NCBI GenBank assembly: GCA_036725345.1
Contig: DAIMEJ010000016.1
Location: forward strand, 10,116 to 74,115
Direction: 5' to 3'
Source: JAPLJU01 sp036725345
GTDB lineage: Bacteria > Desulfobacterota > Syntrophia > Syntrophales > UBA2192
Length of the DNA: 64,000 nucleotides
Position 1 is the stretch's first letter; the number at the start of each line of letters is the position of its first letter. The notes under the pieces were generated by a model, which saw only the letters and a list, made by a program, of their open reading frames with translations, had not been told where the DNA came from and ran no database searches. A program made the position numbers and the translations under genes. Below are positions 43,138-52,055 of this stretch, one piece after another.

Positions 43138-44103
43138 GTGACGTTTGTCAGGGAATTTCTCTTTGGTGCTTCCCCCGTCGGGTGCGAGGGACACCGTCTC
43201 CGTGTCGACATGGCCATGGACGAACGGCTGGAGGGCTGGATCGGGATTCCGCACGGGGGGATCGGCATGGGGGCCATCGTTGAGCTTGCCATGCGGCTCG
43301 ACAATCGCCCTGCCGATGAACGGGCGCTGTACCCCTATTCCGTGGACTTTCGCATGGGCGGTTCGGCGCTGCGCGTCGGCGACAGCGTGAGGATGGAAGT
43401 CTCGCAGGCGGATGCAGGGGCGATTGGAAAGATCCGGATCGGGGGGGATGCGGCGCCTTACCTGTCGGCCGTCGTTTCTTATCAGAAAGAAGACCCGGGG
43501 ATACAAGAAGTTTTCATGTCATATCTGCCCCGTTCGTTGAGGGACATGGGCCGGCAGCCGATGGATCTCCCCTACTATAAAAATTGTTTTGTCTGCGGCA
43601 TCGAGCGCCGTCACCCCGGTCTGCGAAGGAAGTTTCAGCTCATGGGCCGGGAAGTCCCCGGCGACATTGTCATGGCAACGGCCGGTTTCGAAGCAGGGGA
43701 TCGGGAGACCTTTTATCGCTTCCAGAGAGACGGGAGGGTGCACCCTCTCGCCTTTCTCGCCCTCCTCGATGAAGCCATGGGGTGGGCCGGTTTCATGCGT
43801 TCCGCAAGCGGCGGTGTGACCGTCAGGCTGAGTTTCACGTTCTACAGGAGTGTCCGGGCTGACGAGCACCTGGTCTTCCTTGCCCGGGGGGAGAAGGTAA
43901 AAGGCCGTGACGGTTCCAGATTGCTTTACTGGTCATCGGGCGGTGTCGCCGCCGTCGGAAAAGACGGGACCTTCGAACCTGTCGCTGTCGCCTCGGGGCA
44001 GTTTCTCGGCGTGCCCGCTCTGACGGAGCAGATGAGGAAGGAACTCATTCCCCCGGAGTGGACCCGGAGGGTGTTTGATCTCGCGGGCGCGTCGCGGGCA
44101 TAA
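43138..44103 (+). CDS. Protein with two hotdog-fold (PaaI-type thioesterase) domains
   Basis: 321 residues from GTG 43138 (GGAGG upstream). Domain 1 covers about 5-125 with HGGIGMGAIVELAMRLD; domain 2 about 145-300 with CFVCG and then HPLAFLALLDEAMGWAGF, the hotdog helix with the usual Asp/Glu. Two fused hotdog units would form an internal dimer acting on acyl-CoA. Its own catalytic residues are not certain: one unit keeps an H-G-G motif and the other D-E. The gene probably shares the flavoprotein's transcript, pointing to an acyl-CoA step. Confidence 0.72.
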   Translation: MTFVREFLFGASPVGCEGHRLRVDMAMDERLEGWIGIPHGGIGMGAIVELAMRLDNRPADERALYPYSVDFRMGGSALRVGDSVRMEVSQADAGAIGKIRIGGDAAPYLSAVVSYQKEDPGIQEVFMSYLPRSLRDMGRQPMDLPYYKNCFVCGIERRHPGLRRKFQLMGREVPGDIVMATAGFEAGDRETFYRFQRDGRVHPLAFLALLDEAMGWAGFMRSASGGVTVRLSFTFYRSVRADEHLVFLARGEKVKGRDGSRLLYWSSGGVAAVGKDGTFEPVAVASGQFLGVPALTEQMRKELIPPEWTRRVFDLAGASRA

Positions 44104-44133
44104 GTGATCGGATTGTCGGGAATTCGCCCTTTC

Positions 44134-44162
44134 TTGACACCTCCCGTCAATCGTGTTAAAGG
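44134..44162 (+). promoter_or_regulatory. Promoter of tRNA-Arg
   Basis: TTGACA (44134-44139), a 17-base spacer and TAAAGG (44157-44162) lie 36 bases upstream of the tRNA. The -35 is perfect. Confidence 0.6.
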
Positions 44163-44198
44163 CTTTACCCCGTTGCTTTTGCGAACGTTTTTTATCGT

Positions 44199-44275
44199 GC
44201 CCCCGTAGCTCAGTAGGATAGAGCACCGGATTCCTAATCCGGGTGTCGAACGTTCAAATCGTTCCGGGGGTACCA
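44199..44275 (+). tRNA. tRNA-Arg (anticodon CCT)
   Basis: Acceptor GCCCCCG pairs with CGGGGGT (first pair G-T), followed by ACCA. Anticodon stem CCGGA/TCCGG with loop TTCCTAA gives CCT. D-arm and T-arm (CGTTCAAATCG) are normal. Confidence 0.97.
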
Positions 44276-44283
44276 GGAATATC

Positions 44284-44317
44284 AAGGGGTCGCAGAATGC
44301 CTGCGGCCCCTTGTTTT
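44284..44317 (+). terminator. Terminator after tRNA-Arg
   Basis: AAGGGGTCGCAG (44284-44295) pairs with CTGCGGCCCCTT (44301-44312) with one G-T pair and 5-base loop; TGTTTTC follows. Confidence 0.8.
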
Positions 44318-44500
44318 CGTTCAGTCAGCGTTTTGGTTAAAGGGCAACGACCCCGCTCCCTCGAGGTGCTATTTAATGATCGGGGAAATTCGTTTTCTGA
44401 TTGACACCGGATGACTTTTTCAAACTTTCCAGTACGGCACCTGATCGACTACCCAACTCCGTTTTCTATTGAGAGCGGGATTCTCTGTTTAAGGAGAAAG

Positions 44501-44581
44501 ATGAATACGGAGGGTCGAAAATTGGCGAAGGTTGGATGCATCGTCACGGTTGCCTGCCCCGTTGTTTTCGGGCTTCTGTAA
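44501..44581 (+). CDS. Possible 26-residue membrane peptide
   Basis: ATG 44501 with AAGGAG 5 bases upstream, ending at TAA 44579-44581. The sequence begins MNTEGRKLAKVG and continues as a hydrophobic helix to the end (CIVTVACPVVFGLL), a typical small membrane-peptide layout. TTGACA at about 44402 could be a promoter box. The rest of 44318-44632 has no gene; a hairpin GTTCGTA/TACGAAC at 44609-44630 follows the sucD stop on the other strand. Confidence 0.35.
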   Translation: MNTEGRKLAKVGCIVTVACPVVFGLL

Positions 44582-44632
44582 CTCCCTTTCTATCAGTGGT
44601 TTTATAGTTCGTAGAAAATCTTACGAACCGGA

Positions 44633-45505
44633 TCAGGAAAGTTTGTGCTGGCGGACCCATGCGGCCACTTCCCTGGGACTGCTGAGAACCGTTACGCCTG
44701 CCGCCCGGAGGGCTGATTCCTTGCCTTCGGCCGTTCCCGAAGTGCCCCGCACGATGGCCCCGGCGTGACCCATGCGCTTGCCCTGCGGGGAAAAACGGCC
44801 GGCAATGTAAGAGGCTACGGGCTTGGTCACCTTCCTCGAGATGAACCCGGCGGCTTTTTCTTCCTGCTCCCCGCCCACTTCTCCCACGATGATGATGGCG
44901 TCCGTGCCCTCGTCCTTCTCGAAGCGCTCGATGATGTCGGGCAGGTTCCGCAAGACCACCGGGTCGGCGCCCATGCCCACAACGGTGCTCTGGCCAATGC
45001 CGACCTCCGACAGGATGCCGGCAAATTCATAGGAGAGCGTCCCGCTGCGGGAAATGATCCCGACACGCCCGGGGGTGAAAAGGGACGCCGGCATGATCCC
45101 CATTTTCCCCACGCCCGGCGCGAGGATGCCCGGGGTGGTGGGCCCGAGGGCGAATACCCCTCTTTCGAGGGCGTAGTTGCGCATTTTCATCACATCCGCG
45201 ACAGGGATGTGCTCCGGCACGACGACGATGAAGCTGATCCCCGCGTCGACGGTCTCGAGGAACGCATCCAGCACGAATGCCGCGGGCACAAAAAAGACGG
45301 ATGCGTTGGCCCCGGTCTGCCTGGCGGCACCGGCGACGCTGTCGAACACAGGCACCCCCTCAACGATGGAGCCTCCTTTGCCGGGAGTGATGCCCCCAAC
45401 GACCTTCGTGCCATACTCCACCATCCATTTGGTCTGGATACTGCCGATCCGGCCTGTGATGCCCTGCACAATCACGCGGGTGGTGTCATCGATCAGTATG
45501 CTCAT
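44633..45505 (-). CDS. Acyl-CoA ligase (ADP-forming) alpha subunit, SucD-like
   Basis: 290 residues, standard SucD length. CoA-binding N-terminus (VIVQGITGRIG, GITPGKGG) and the phosphorylated histidine H247 in GKRMGHAGAIV are intact. The segment that is GGDPIPGSN in E. coli SucD reads MGADPVVLRN here, and GPNCPG reads GPTTPG. These changes around the active-site loop suggest an acid other than succinate. It is translated after the beta gene. It may serve 4-hydroxybutyrate or acetate, by context. Confidence 0.85.
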   Translation of the reverse strand: MSILIDDTTRVIVQGITGRIGSIQTKWMVEYGTKVVGGITPGKGGSIVEGVPVFDSVAGAARQTGANASVFFVPAAFVLDAFLETVDAGISFIVVVPEHIPVADVMKMRNYALERGVFALGPTTPGILAPGVGKMGIMPASLFTPGRVGIISRSGTLSYEFAGILSEVGIGQSTVVGMGADPVVLRNLPDIIERFEKDEGTDAIIIVGEVGGEQEEKAAGFISRKVTKPVASYIAGRFSPQGKRMGHAGAIVRGTSGTAEGKESALRAAGVTVLSSPREVAAWVRQHKLS

Positions 45506-45563
45506 GGTTCAACCTCGATCAGGATTCAATTTTTTATCGGCCAGCTTTCCGGAATAAGCTGAT

Positions 45564-46712
45564 TTATTTCGCGGTATTCGTCCCGGTAAGTTCATACAGC
45601 TTCTCGACGGCTTTCTCCGTTGCCGTGTCGGTCACCACGTGGACGCCGCCGGAGCGGAGAATTTCCCATGTCTCTTCCTGGCGGTTCCCCAGTGCCTTGG
45701 CGACGATGGGGAGCTTCACCTTATGTTCTTTGATGTATCGCACTACTCCCTTGGCGCCTTCGTGGATCGGGTTGATCCCGCCGTAGACATTGATGAAGAT
45801 CGCCTTCAGATCGGGCTTCATCATGATGAGTTCCATGCATTTGTACAGCAGATCCGCCGTGATGCCTCCCCCGGTCTCGAGAAAGTTTGCCGGTTTCATT
45901 TTCTTGCCGATGATATCCATGGAGACCATGCCGAGCCCGGCGCCGGAGGCGATAATCCCGATATCGCCGTCCAGATCCACGTAGGTCACCCCGATTTCCC
46001 TGCCTCTTCGCTCCAGGACGTTCTCGATCCGGTCGATGCGGTCCGGAAGGGGATGGCGGATCCTTGAGAGGGCCGAATCATCCACCTCCAGCACGGCGTC
46101 GACGGCGAGCAGGCTTCCGTTCTGAAGAACCGCGAGGGGATTGATTTCCGCGATGAGCGCCTCGTAGGAAGAGGCCACGTGGTACAGCCGGCCGATCACG
46201 TCGCTCCAGGCGGAGACCAGCTGCTGATTGAGGCCGAGCAATTTCAGAAGGCCCCGGGCCTGGTAAGGGTAGTAGCCGAAGGAGGGATCGATGTGAAGGG
46301 TTGCAACCTTTTCCGGGGCGTTTTTCACCGTCTCCTCGATCTGCACGCCGCCCTCGGTGCAGACGAGGATGACAGGCCTGCCGGAATAGCCGTCGATCGT
46401 AAACCCGACATACAGTTCCCGGGCGATCCGGGCCTTCTCGCAGACAAGAATTTTCCTGACGGGCAGCCCTTTGATCTCCGAGGCGAGCAGCGCTTCGGCA
46501 GCGTCCTTCAGCTCATCCTGCGTTTCGGCCGTTTTGATGCCGCCGACGAGCCCGCGGCCGCCGACGAGCACCTGCGCCTTGAGCACGACCGGATACCCGA
46601 TCTCACCGGCGATCTGGAGGGCCTCGTACGCATCCGACGCGACGCCCCGCCGCGGCACCGGGATACGGTTCTGCTCAAAGATGTCCAACGCCTCGTATTC
46701 ATGAAGTCTCAT
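45564..46712 (-). CDS. Acyl-CoA ligase (ADP-forming) beta subunit, SucC-like
   Basis: 382 residues from ATG 46712 (GGGA upstream; the frame runs further upstream without support). MRLHEYEALDIFEQNRIP starts the ATP-grasp domain, with VLKAQVLVGGRG (the E. coli GGRGK lysine is Leu here), and the C-terminal flavodoxin-like half has FLETGGGITADLL and INVYGGINP. It binds ATP and the acid. It is paired with the alpha gene 58 bases downstream and divergent from the GntR gene. Confidence 0.85.
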   Translation of the reverse strand: MRLHEYEALDIFEQNRIPVPRRGVASDAYEALQIAGEIGYPVVLKAQVLVGGRGLVGGIKTAETQDELKDAAEALLASEIKGLPVRKILVCEKARIARELYVGFTIDGYSGRPVILVCTEGGVQIEETVKNAPEKVATLHIDPSFGYYPYQARGLLKLLGLNQQLVSAWSDVIGRLYHVASSYEALIAEINPLAVLQNGSLLAVDAVLEVDDSALSRIRHPLPDRIDRIENVLERRGREIGVTYVDLDGDIGIIASGAGLGMVSMDIIGKKMKPANFLETGGGITADLLYKCMELIMMKPDLKAIFINVYGGINPIHEGAKGVVRYIKEHKVKLPIVAKALGNRQEETWEILRSGGVHVVTDTATEKAVEKLYELTGTNTAK

Positions 46713-46849
46713 GATGATGTCCCTTTCAGATTGGATTTGTCGGATGAGCGCACAAATTGCGCAAGTATATAGAATTGCCGGCACGAGATGTCAAACGAAA
46801 AGAACGGGATTCCAGCACGAAAAAGCATTGTGTTTTTTGATGTAAAACT

Positions 46850-46867
46850 CAATTGAAAATTTAATTG
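46850..46867. promoter_or_regulatory. Operator-like site between ligase and regulator
   Basis: CAATTGAAAATTTAATTG, an imperfect palindrome, lies midway between the divergent starts of the ligase operon (46712) and the GntR gene (46924). GAATTG follows. FCD-type GntR regulators usually bind such AT-rich palindromes next to their own gene. Confidence 0.45.
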
Positions 46868-46923
46868 AATTGTTGTAAGAGATGCATCGTTTTTATTTAA
46901 AAGTACATGAGAGGCCGAGGACA

Positions 46924-47613
46924 ATGCGAAAAACAAAAAAGAAGACAGCCCCCCGTGAAGACAGCAGCCAGGTCGCTTACCAGGGAATCCGACGTTTGCT
47001 GTTCACCAAGGAACTCGTTCCGGGTCAGAAGATCTCGACGGCGGATCTCGCCGAGAAGCTCCAGCTGAGTCCGACGCCGATCATCCAGGCCCTTCGAAGA
47101 CTCGAATTGCTGGGGTTCGTGTCCCACGAACCGAACCGCGGCTTCCACATCACCCCCTTCAGCATGAAGGAGATCGAGGAGATTTACGAGATGAGGGAGC
47201 TCCTCGAACCCTCGCTCCTTCGCGCCACCATCGAGCACCTCAAGAAGGAAGGCATTGCGGAACTGAAGAAGGCCATGCAGGCGCACCTTGCGGCGGAACG
47301 CGATTTTCACCTGAAGGACCGGCTGTTCAAGAACAAGGAATTTCACCTGACCCTTGCGGCCCTGTCGGGCAAGGAGACCCAGGTCCGAATCCTGCAGAAC
47401 CTCTTCGACCTTCTCTTCCTGAAGTACGGCGGACTTCCCAGCACCTCCCTCACGGCAACGGACCAGGAGCACCAGGAGATATTCGACAGCGTTGCCATGC
47501 GGAGCCTGGACAGGGCCCAGCGGGTACTGAAGAATCATATAACGAACGTCAAGACACAGTTTCTGGCCAGCGTCCGGAAGATGCGAGCGGAGCAGGAACG
47601 GGCGGTATTTTAA
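46924..47613 (+). CDS. GntR/FCD-family transcriptional regulator
   Basis: 229 residues from ATG 46924 (GAGGA upstream; 46882 is an alternative). An N-terminal winged helix (about 15-75: VAYQGIRRLLFTKELVPGQ, LSPTPIIQALRRLELLGFV) is followed by an FCD effector domain (about 85-215) with IYEMRELLEPSLLRATIEH and a later H in FHLTLAAL. Such regulators respond to organic acids or acyl-CoA. It lies between the divergent ligase genes and abfD, so it probably controls both. Confidence 0.88.
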   Translation: MRKTKKKTAPREDSSQVAYQGIRRLLFTKELVPGQKISTADLAEKLQLSPTPIIQALRRLELLGFVSHEPNRGFHITPFSMKEIEEIYEMRELLEPSLLRATIEHLKKEGIAELKKAMQAHLAAERDFHLKDRLFKNKEFHLTLAALSGKETQVRILQNLFDLLFLKYGGLPSTSLTATDQEHQEIFDSVAMRSLDRAQRVLKNHITNVKTQFLASVRKMRAEQERAVF

Positions 47614-47683
47614 AGGATCCCTGCTCTTCGGCATGAAGGAAGGGTTTAAAAAACGCATTCTAGTAAAATGAGGAGATCATATT

Positions 47684-49120
47684 ATGGGACTGAAGACAAA
47701 AGAACAGTACATTGAATCCATTCGCGCTCTCAAGCCCACGGCCTACATGTTCGGGGAACGTTTGACCAACATCGTGGACAACCCCCGCATCCGGGCGGGG
47801 ATCGAAGCGACGGCCGCCACCTATGAAATGGCGTTGAAGCCGGAAAACCGGGACCTCTTTACGACGGTGAGCCCCCTCATCAACGAGCCGGTGAACCGCT
47901 TTACCCTGCCGCCGTCGAGCATTGAGGATCTCGTCGCCCGGGTCAAGATCAACAGGAAAATGGCCAACTATGTCGGCACCTGCCACCAGAGATGCACGGG
48001 GCTCGACTGCCTGTCGACGCTCTCCATCGTCACCTACGACATCGACCAGAAATACGGCACCAGGTACAACGCCAATTTCATCGAATTCCTCAAGCATATG
48101 CAGAAAAACGACCTCGCGGCCAACGCCGGCGTGACCGACGTCAAGGGGGACCGGTCCCTCTCCCCGAGCGAACAGATCGACAAGGACATGTTCCTCCGCG
48201 TGGTCGAGAAGACGGACAAGGGCATCGTCGTGCGCGGGGCAAAGGCCCACCAGACAGGCTCCCTTTCCGCCCACGAGATCATCGTCCTCCCGACGAGGGC
48301 CATGGGGAAGGTCGACAAGGACTATTCCGTCGCCTTTGCCATCCCCTCCGACACGAAGGGGCTCATCCACGTCGTCGGCCGGTCCACGCTGGACAAGCGC
48401 GAACTGGAAGGCTGCGACATCGGGAATGTCTACTACTCCAAGTATTGCCCCACTCTGATTTTCGACAATGTGTTCGTTCCCTGGGAGCGAGTCTTCATGT
48501 GCGGGGAGACCGAGTTCGCCGTTGAAATGGTCATCCGATTCTCCTCGTTCCACCGGCAGAGCCACGGCGGATGCAAGTCGGGCCGTATGGACTGCATGAT
48601 CGGCGCCGCACTCACTCTGATGGATTACAACGGGACGTCGAAGATGAGCCACCTGAGGCAGAAGGTCATCGACATGATCCACCGGGCCGAGACGCTCTAC
48701 GGCTGCTGCCTGGCTTCTTCCTATGAAGGGTACAAGGAACCCTCCGGCACGTACTTCATCGACACGGTGCTGGCCAATGCATCCAAGATCCACGAGGGGA
48801 AGGAGCTGGCCGAAGCCATCCGGCTCATGGTCGACGCCTGCGGCGGGTACGTGGCCGACCTGCCCTCCGACAAGGATTTCGAGAACCCGGAGATCGGGGC
48901 CCTTCTGAAAAAATACCTCAAGGGTGTCGACGGGATCCCGGTCGAAAACCGGGTCAAGATGTACAGGCTCGTCGAGAAGCTCGCCATGGAAAGCGCCGAT
49001 TCGATTTCCGACATCCACGGCGGCGGTTCGCCGGAGGCCCATCGCGTCACCATTTTCCGCGAGACAAACCTGGAGAACAAGAAGAAGGCGGCGAAACGCC
49101 TGGCCGGGATAGACAAATAA
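47684..49120 (+). CDS. abfD: 4-hydroxybutyryl-CoA dehydratase / vinylacetyl-CoA isomerase
   Basis: 478 residues. All four ligands of the 4Fe-4S cluster known from the Clostridium aminobutyricum enzyme are present: C100 and C104 in TCHQRC, H290 in FSSFHRQS and C297 in HGGC. The acyl-CoA-dehydrogenase-like fold with FAD is clear (CPTLIFDNVFVPWERVFM). It dehydrates 4-hydroxybutyryl-CoA to crotonyl-CoA by a radical mechanism and is oxygen-sensitive. It stands alone, 70 bases after the GntR gene, before a terminator. Confidence 0.95.
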   Translation: MGLKTKEQYIESIRALKPTAYMFGERLTNIVDNPRIRAGIEATAATYEMALKPENRDLFTTVSPLINEPVNRFTLPPSSIEDLVARVKINRKMANYVGTCHQRCTGLDCLSTLSIVTYDIDQKYGTRYNANFIEFLKHMQKNDLAANAGVTDVKGDRSLSPSEQIDKDMFLRVVEKTDKGIVVRGAKAHQTGSLSAHEIIVLPTRAMGKVDKDYSVAFAIPSDTKGLIHVVGRSTLDKRELEGCDIGNVYYSKYCPTLIFDNVFVPWERVFMCGETEFAVEMVIRFSSFHRQSHGGCKSGRMDCMIGAALTLMDYNGTSKMSHLRQKVIDMIHRAETLYGCCLASSYEGYKEPSGTYFIDTVLANASKIHEGKELAEAIRLMVDACGGYVADLPSDKDFENPEIGALLKKYLKGVDGIPVENRVKMYRLVEKLAMESADSISDIHGGGSPEAHRVTIFRETNLENKKKAAKRLAGIDK

Positions 49121-49149
49121 AGGAAAGGGATCACACCCCTTCAACGGAC

Positions 49150-49189
49150 AGGGCCGGAGATTCACTGGAAGGTGAATTTCGGCCCTTTT
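49150..49189 (+). terminator. Terminator of abfD
   Basis: AGGGCCG-AGATTCAC and GTGAATTTCGGCCCT pair (49150-49186), with one mismatch, followed by TTTTG. It lies 29 bases after abfD. Confidence 0.85.
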
Positions 49190-49235
49190 GCATCGGCCGG
49201 AATGCGCGAAAAGAAATCAGCCCGTCGACTTTATG

Positions 49236-49892
49236 CTATGAGCAGATCCACACGTGAAAGGACTTGGGGCCGTGCACCCCGAGCGTGAGGACCTTCTCGA
49301 TGTCGGCGGTGCGGCTGCATCCGCTGACAAGCACAAAGTGCCTGTCGTCTTTTGCCAGGGAGAAGGCCTGGTGGATGTCGGCGAGCAATGCCTCCGGCGG
49401 CACCAGGACCAGGTGAACCCGGGGCAGTAGGGACATAAAATCGGGCTGGCCCTGCGTCGTGCGCAGAAGGCTCGTCCCCGTTTCGGGGAGCGCGGCATCG
49501 GCTACGGTGATCCCCAGATCGCATCCGGCAATCCGCTTTCGGCTGCTGTCGGGCGGAAGGATCTCGACCTCGAGGCCCTGCAACAGATCCTTGAGGCCAT
49601 ACTCCCTGTACAGGGGATGATCGCTCAGGACCGCCGTCCTGACCCCCTCGTCCTTGACCAGCTTTCCGAATGCACCGGCAAACTCCTCCCGTCCCCGAAC
49701 CTTCCTGGTCAGGCCGCTCAGCCGCTCGACCTCGCGAAGCATCCTTTCGATTTCCTTCTCCAGGGCCTCCGCGCGCCTCGGCGCAAACCTCGCCGAAGGG
49801 GGCAGCGGAGAGAGGGGGGATGCAGGAACGGGTTTCAGGGCCGACCGCACTCTGGCGAAGATCTCTTCTCTGGCCGGGTTTTCTTTACTCAT
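49236..49892 (-). CDS. lutC: LutC-like LUD-domain protein
   Basis: 218 residues of the LUD fold: AVLSDHPLYREYGLKDLL, CDLGITVADAALPETGTSLLRT, and the C-terminal LVLVPPEALLADI and CSRTADIEKVLTLGVHGP. It is part of the three-protein iron-sulfur lactate oxidation complex in Bacillus (LutABC) and the deltaproteobacterial LldEFG type. The start overlaps the lutB stop by eight bases. The cofactor is not recognisable from sequence. Confidence 0.88.
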   Translation of the reverse strand: MSKENPAREEIFARVRSALKPVPASPLSPLPPSARFAPRRAEALEKEIERMLREVERLSGLTRKVRGREEFAGAFGKLVKDEGVRTAVLSDHPLYREYGLKDLLQGLEVEILPPDSSRKRIAGCDLGITVADAALPETGTSLLRTTQGQPDFMSLLPRVHLVLVPPEALLADIHQAFSLAKDDRHFVLVSGCSRTADIEKVLTLGVHGPKSFHVWICS

Positions 49893-51327
49893 GGGACGTC
49901 CCCCCGTGGCCGGTATTCTTTGTGCGCGTTCTCCACCAACCTAGGAAATCCCCCTGGGGTGCCGGGAAGGGCCTCGACAGGGTCCAGCGGTCCAGCGGTG
50001 CCGGCATGCGGTGTATCCAGTCGCCGTGTCGCAGGGGGGCAAGCAACGTTCTCCCCAGGCGCCCGGCCAGACGGTAGAGGGCGGGAGACCCCATTACGTA
50101 CTGGAGCGCCCGCGCCGCTGCCCGGATCCCGGCCGGGGCCGAGGAACTCTCGAGTTCGTCCCCTTCCATGCAGCGTCGGCGCAGATGGAGGAGGATCTCC
50201 GTGATGGGGATCATGACCGGGCAGATTTCCGAACAGGCCCCGCAAAGCGTGGAGGCGAAGGTCAACCCCCCGGCAGCTTGCGTCCCCAGGAGCTGAGGCG
50301 TGAGGATGGAGCCGATCGGACCCGGGTACACCGCTCCGTAGGCGTGGCCCCCGACGTGGTTATAGACCGGGCAGATGTTCATGCACGCCCCGCAGCGGAT
50401 GCATGCGAGGGTCTCCCGGGCCGTTTCATCCCGGAGGATCCGCGTCCGGCCGTTGTCCAGCAGGACCAGATGGAATTCCCTCGGGCCGCCCTCGCGAACG
50501 CCTGTGATGAAGGTGTTGTAAGCGGTGATCTTGCTCCCGCTGACGCTTCGCGCCAGCAGTTTGAGCATTACGGCGGCGCTGTCCCAGTCCGGGAGGATCT
50601 TCTCGATCCCCACGATGGCCACGTGGACGGGCGGCAGGGACGTGCACATCCTGCCGTTTCCCTCGTTGGTGACGAGGATCAGCGTGCCCGTTTCCGCCAC
50701 GAGGAAATTGCCGCCGGAAATTCCCATGTCGGCGCCGAGGAATTCCTCGCGAAGGAGTTTGCGGGCGATCTCCGTCAGCTGCCGGGGATCAGGCTCCGTT
50801 TTCACCTTGAGTTTCTCGCGGAAGAGATCGGCGATTTCCTCCTTCGTCATGTGCAGGGCCGGGGCGGTGATGTGGGAGGGCCGCTGTCCCGCCAGCTGCA
50901 CGATGAACTCCCCCAGATCCGTCTCATAGACCCTGATCCCACGGCCTTCCAGGGCATGGTTCAATTCGATCTCCTCCGTCACCATGCTCTTGACCTTGAC
51001 GACGTTGCGCACGCCGTGCCGTGACGCGATGTCGAGTACAATCCGATTGGCCTCCTCGGCATTCCTTGCCCAGTGGACCTGTCCTCCCGCGGCCGTTACC
51101 TTCTCCTCCAACAGGGCGAGATATTCATCCAGGTGGGTAAGCGCGTGCATGCGCAGGTCGTGGCCTGCCTTACGCAGCAGCTGCCACTGCTCCTCGCCGA
51201 ATTCCCTGACGACGTCCGCGCGTTTGGCCAGGGCGGTGCGCGCGCTCTTCTGGGTCGCCGCCACCATCGCCGGCGGCACGTTCCGGGTATTCGCGCGGAA
51301 ATCGATTCTTGCCGTTTTCCCCGTCAC
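49885..51327 (-). CDS. lutB: LutB-like iron-sulfur protein
   Basis: 480 residues from GTG 51327, with GGGAGG upstream; the frame upstream of that is a shadow of lutA. An N-terminal LUD domain (about 60-290, with GISGGNFLVAETGTLILVTNEGN) is followed by two 4Fe-4S sites: CIRCGACMNICP and CGACSEICP. It likely takes electrons in lactate oxidation. The start codon overlaps the lutA stop (GTGA), so the two are coupled. Confidence 0.9.
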   Translation of the reverse strand: MTGKTARIDFRANTRNVPPAMVAATQKSARTALAKRADVVREFGEEQWQLLRKAGHDLRMHALTHLDEYLALLEEKVTAAGGQVHWARNAEEANRIVLDIASRHGVRNVVKVKSMVTEEIELNHALEGRGIRVYETDLGEFIVQLAGQRPSHITAPALHMTKEEIADLFREKLKVKTEPDPRQLTEIARKLLREEFLGADMGISGGNFLVAETGTLILVTNEGNGRMCTSLPPVHVAIVGIEKILPDWDSAAVMLKLLARSVSGSKITAYNTFITGVREGGPREFHLVLLDNGRTRILRDETARETLACIRCGACMNICPVYNHVGGHAYGAVYPGPIGSILTPQLLGTQAAGGLTFASTLCGACSEICPVMIPITEILLHLRRRCMEGDELESSSAPAGIRAAARALQYVMGSPALYRLAGRLGRTLLAPLRHGDWIHRMPAPLDRWTLSRPFPAPQGDFLGWWRTRTKNTGHGGTSHE

Positions 51328-52055
51328 GCCGCACCTCCCATCGCCAGCAGCTCGATGAGATGCAACGCCTGAACGTTCGAGTTCATTTTCTGCAAACCGC
51401 CGCGAATGTTGATGAGGCATCCGGGCTCGCTGACCACGACATACTCCGCGGTGCTGGCGGCGATGTTCCGCAATTTTGCTTCCATCATCGCCATGGAGAC
51501 TTCGGGATAGGCGACGCTGAAGATCCCGCCGAAGCCGCAGCAGGTCTCTTCCTCGTTGAGCGGAACGAGGTCCAGCCCCCGGACCGCGTTCAGGAGGATC
51601 CTCTGTTCGTCTCGCACCCCCAGCCCGCGTGTGAGATGGCAGGGGGAATGACAGGCCACCCGGTGGGGGAAGGACGCCCCCAGGTCCGTCACCTTCAGAA
51701 CCTTCACCAGGAACTGGCTGAACTCGCAGACGCGGCCCGCGATTCTCACGGCCTCCTGGTGCTCCGCTGTTCCTTCCGGAAACATGAGCGGATAGCGGTG
51801 TTTGACGAACATGAGGCAGGAGCCCGACGGGGCGACAATGTGGCCTTCCGTCCCGGAAAATGCCTTCATCCACCGCAGGGCCATCTCCCGGCCTTTTTTC
51901 TGAAAACCGCTGTTGAAAAAAGGCTGGCCGCAGCAGGTCTGGTTTTCGGGAAACTCGCAGGTGACGCCGATCCGCTCCAGGATCCCCACCATCTTCTGCA
52001 GCATGTGGGGAAGGAGGTTCTCGCCGAGACAGGTGACGAACAACTGGACTTTCAT
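51324..52055 (-). CDS. lutA: LutA-like (Fe-S)-binding protein with two CCG domains
   Basis: 243 residues from ATG 52055, which has GAGGA eight bases before it. CCG-domain cysteine motifs are QTCCGQPFFNSG (about 45-55) and ETCCGFGGIFS (about 169-178), with CHSPCHLTRG between. These bind an unusual Fe-S cluster in heterodisulfide-reductase-like proteins. It is the first gene of the lutABC run. Genes of this set usually oxidise lactate; partners for electron transfer are not visible. Confidence 0.9.
   Translation of the reverse strand: MKVQLFVTCLGENLLPHMLQKMVGILERIGVTCEFPENQTCCGQPFFNSGFQKKGREMALRWMKAFSGTEGHIVAPSGSCLMFVKHRYPLMFPEGTAEHQEAVRIAGRVCEFSQFLVKVLKVTDLGASFPHRVACHSPCHLTRGLGVRDEQRILLNAVRGLDLVPLNEEETCCGFGGIFSVAYPEVSMAMMEAKLRNIAASTAEYVVVSEPGCLINIRGGLQKMNSNVQALHLIELLAMGGAA

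Noticed and set aside
49885..51873. A 662-codon lutB starting inside lutA
   Set aside because: The first 180 codons are lutA in another frame; the GTG at 51327 has a ribosome site and matches family length.
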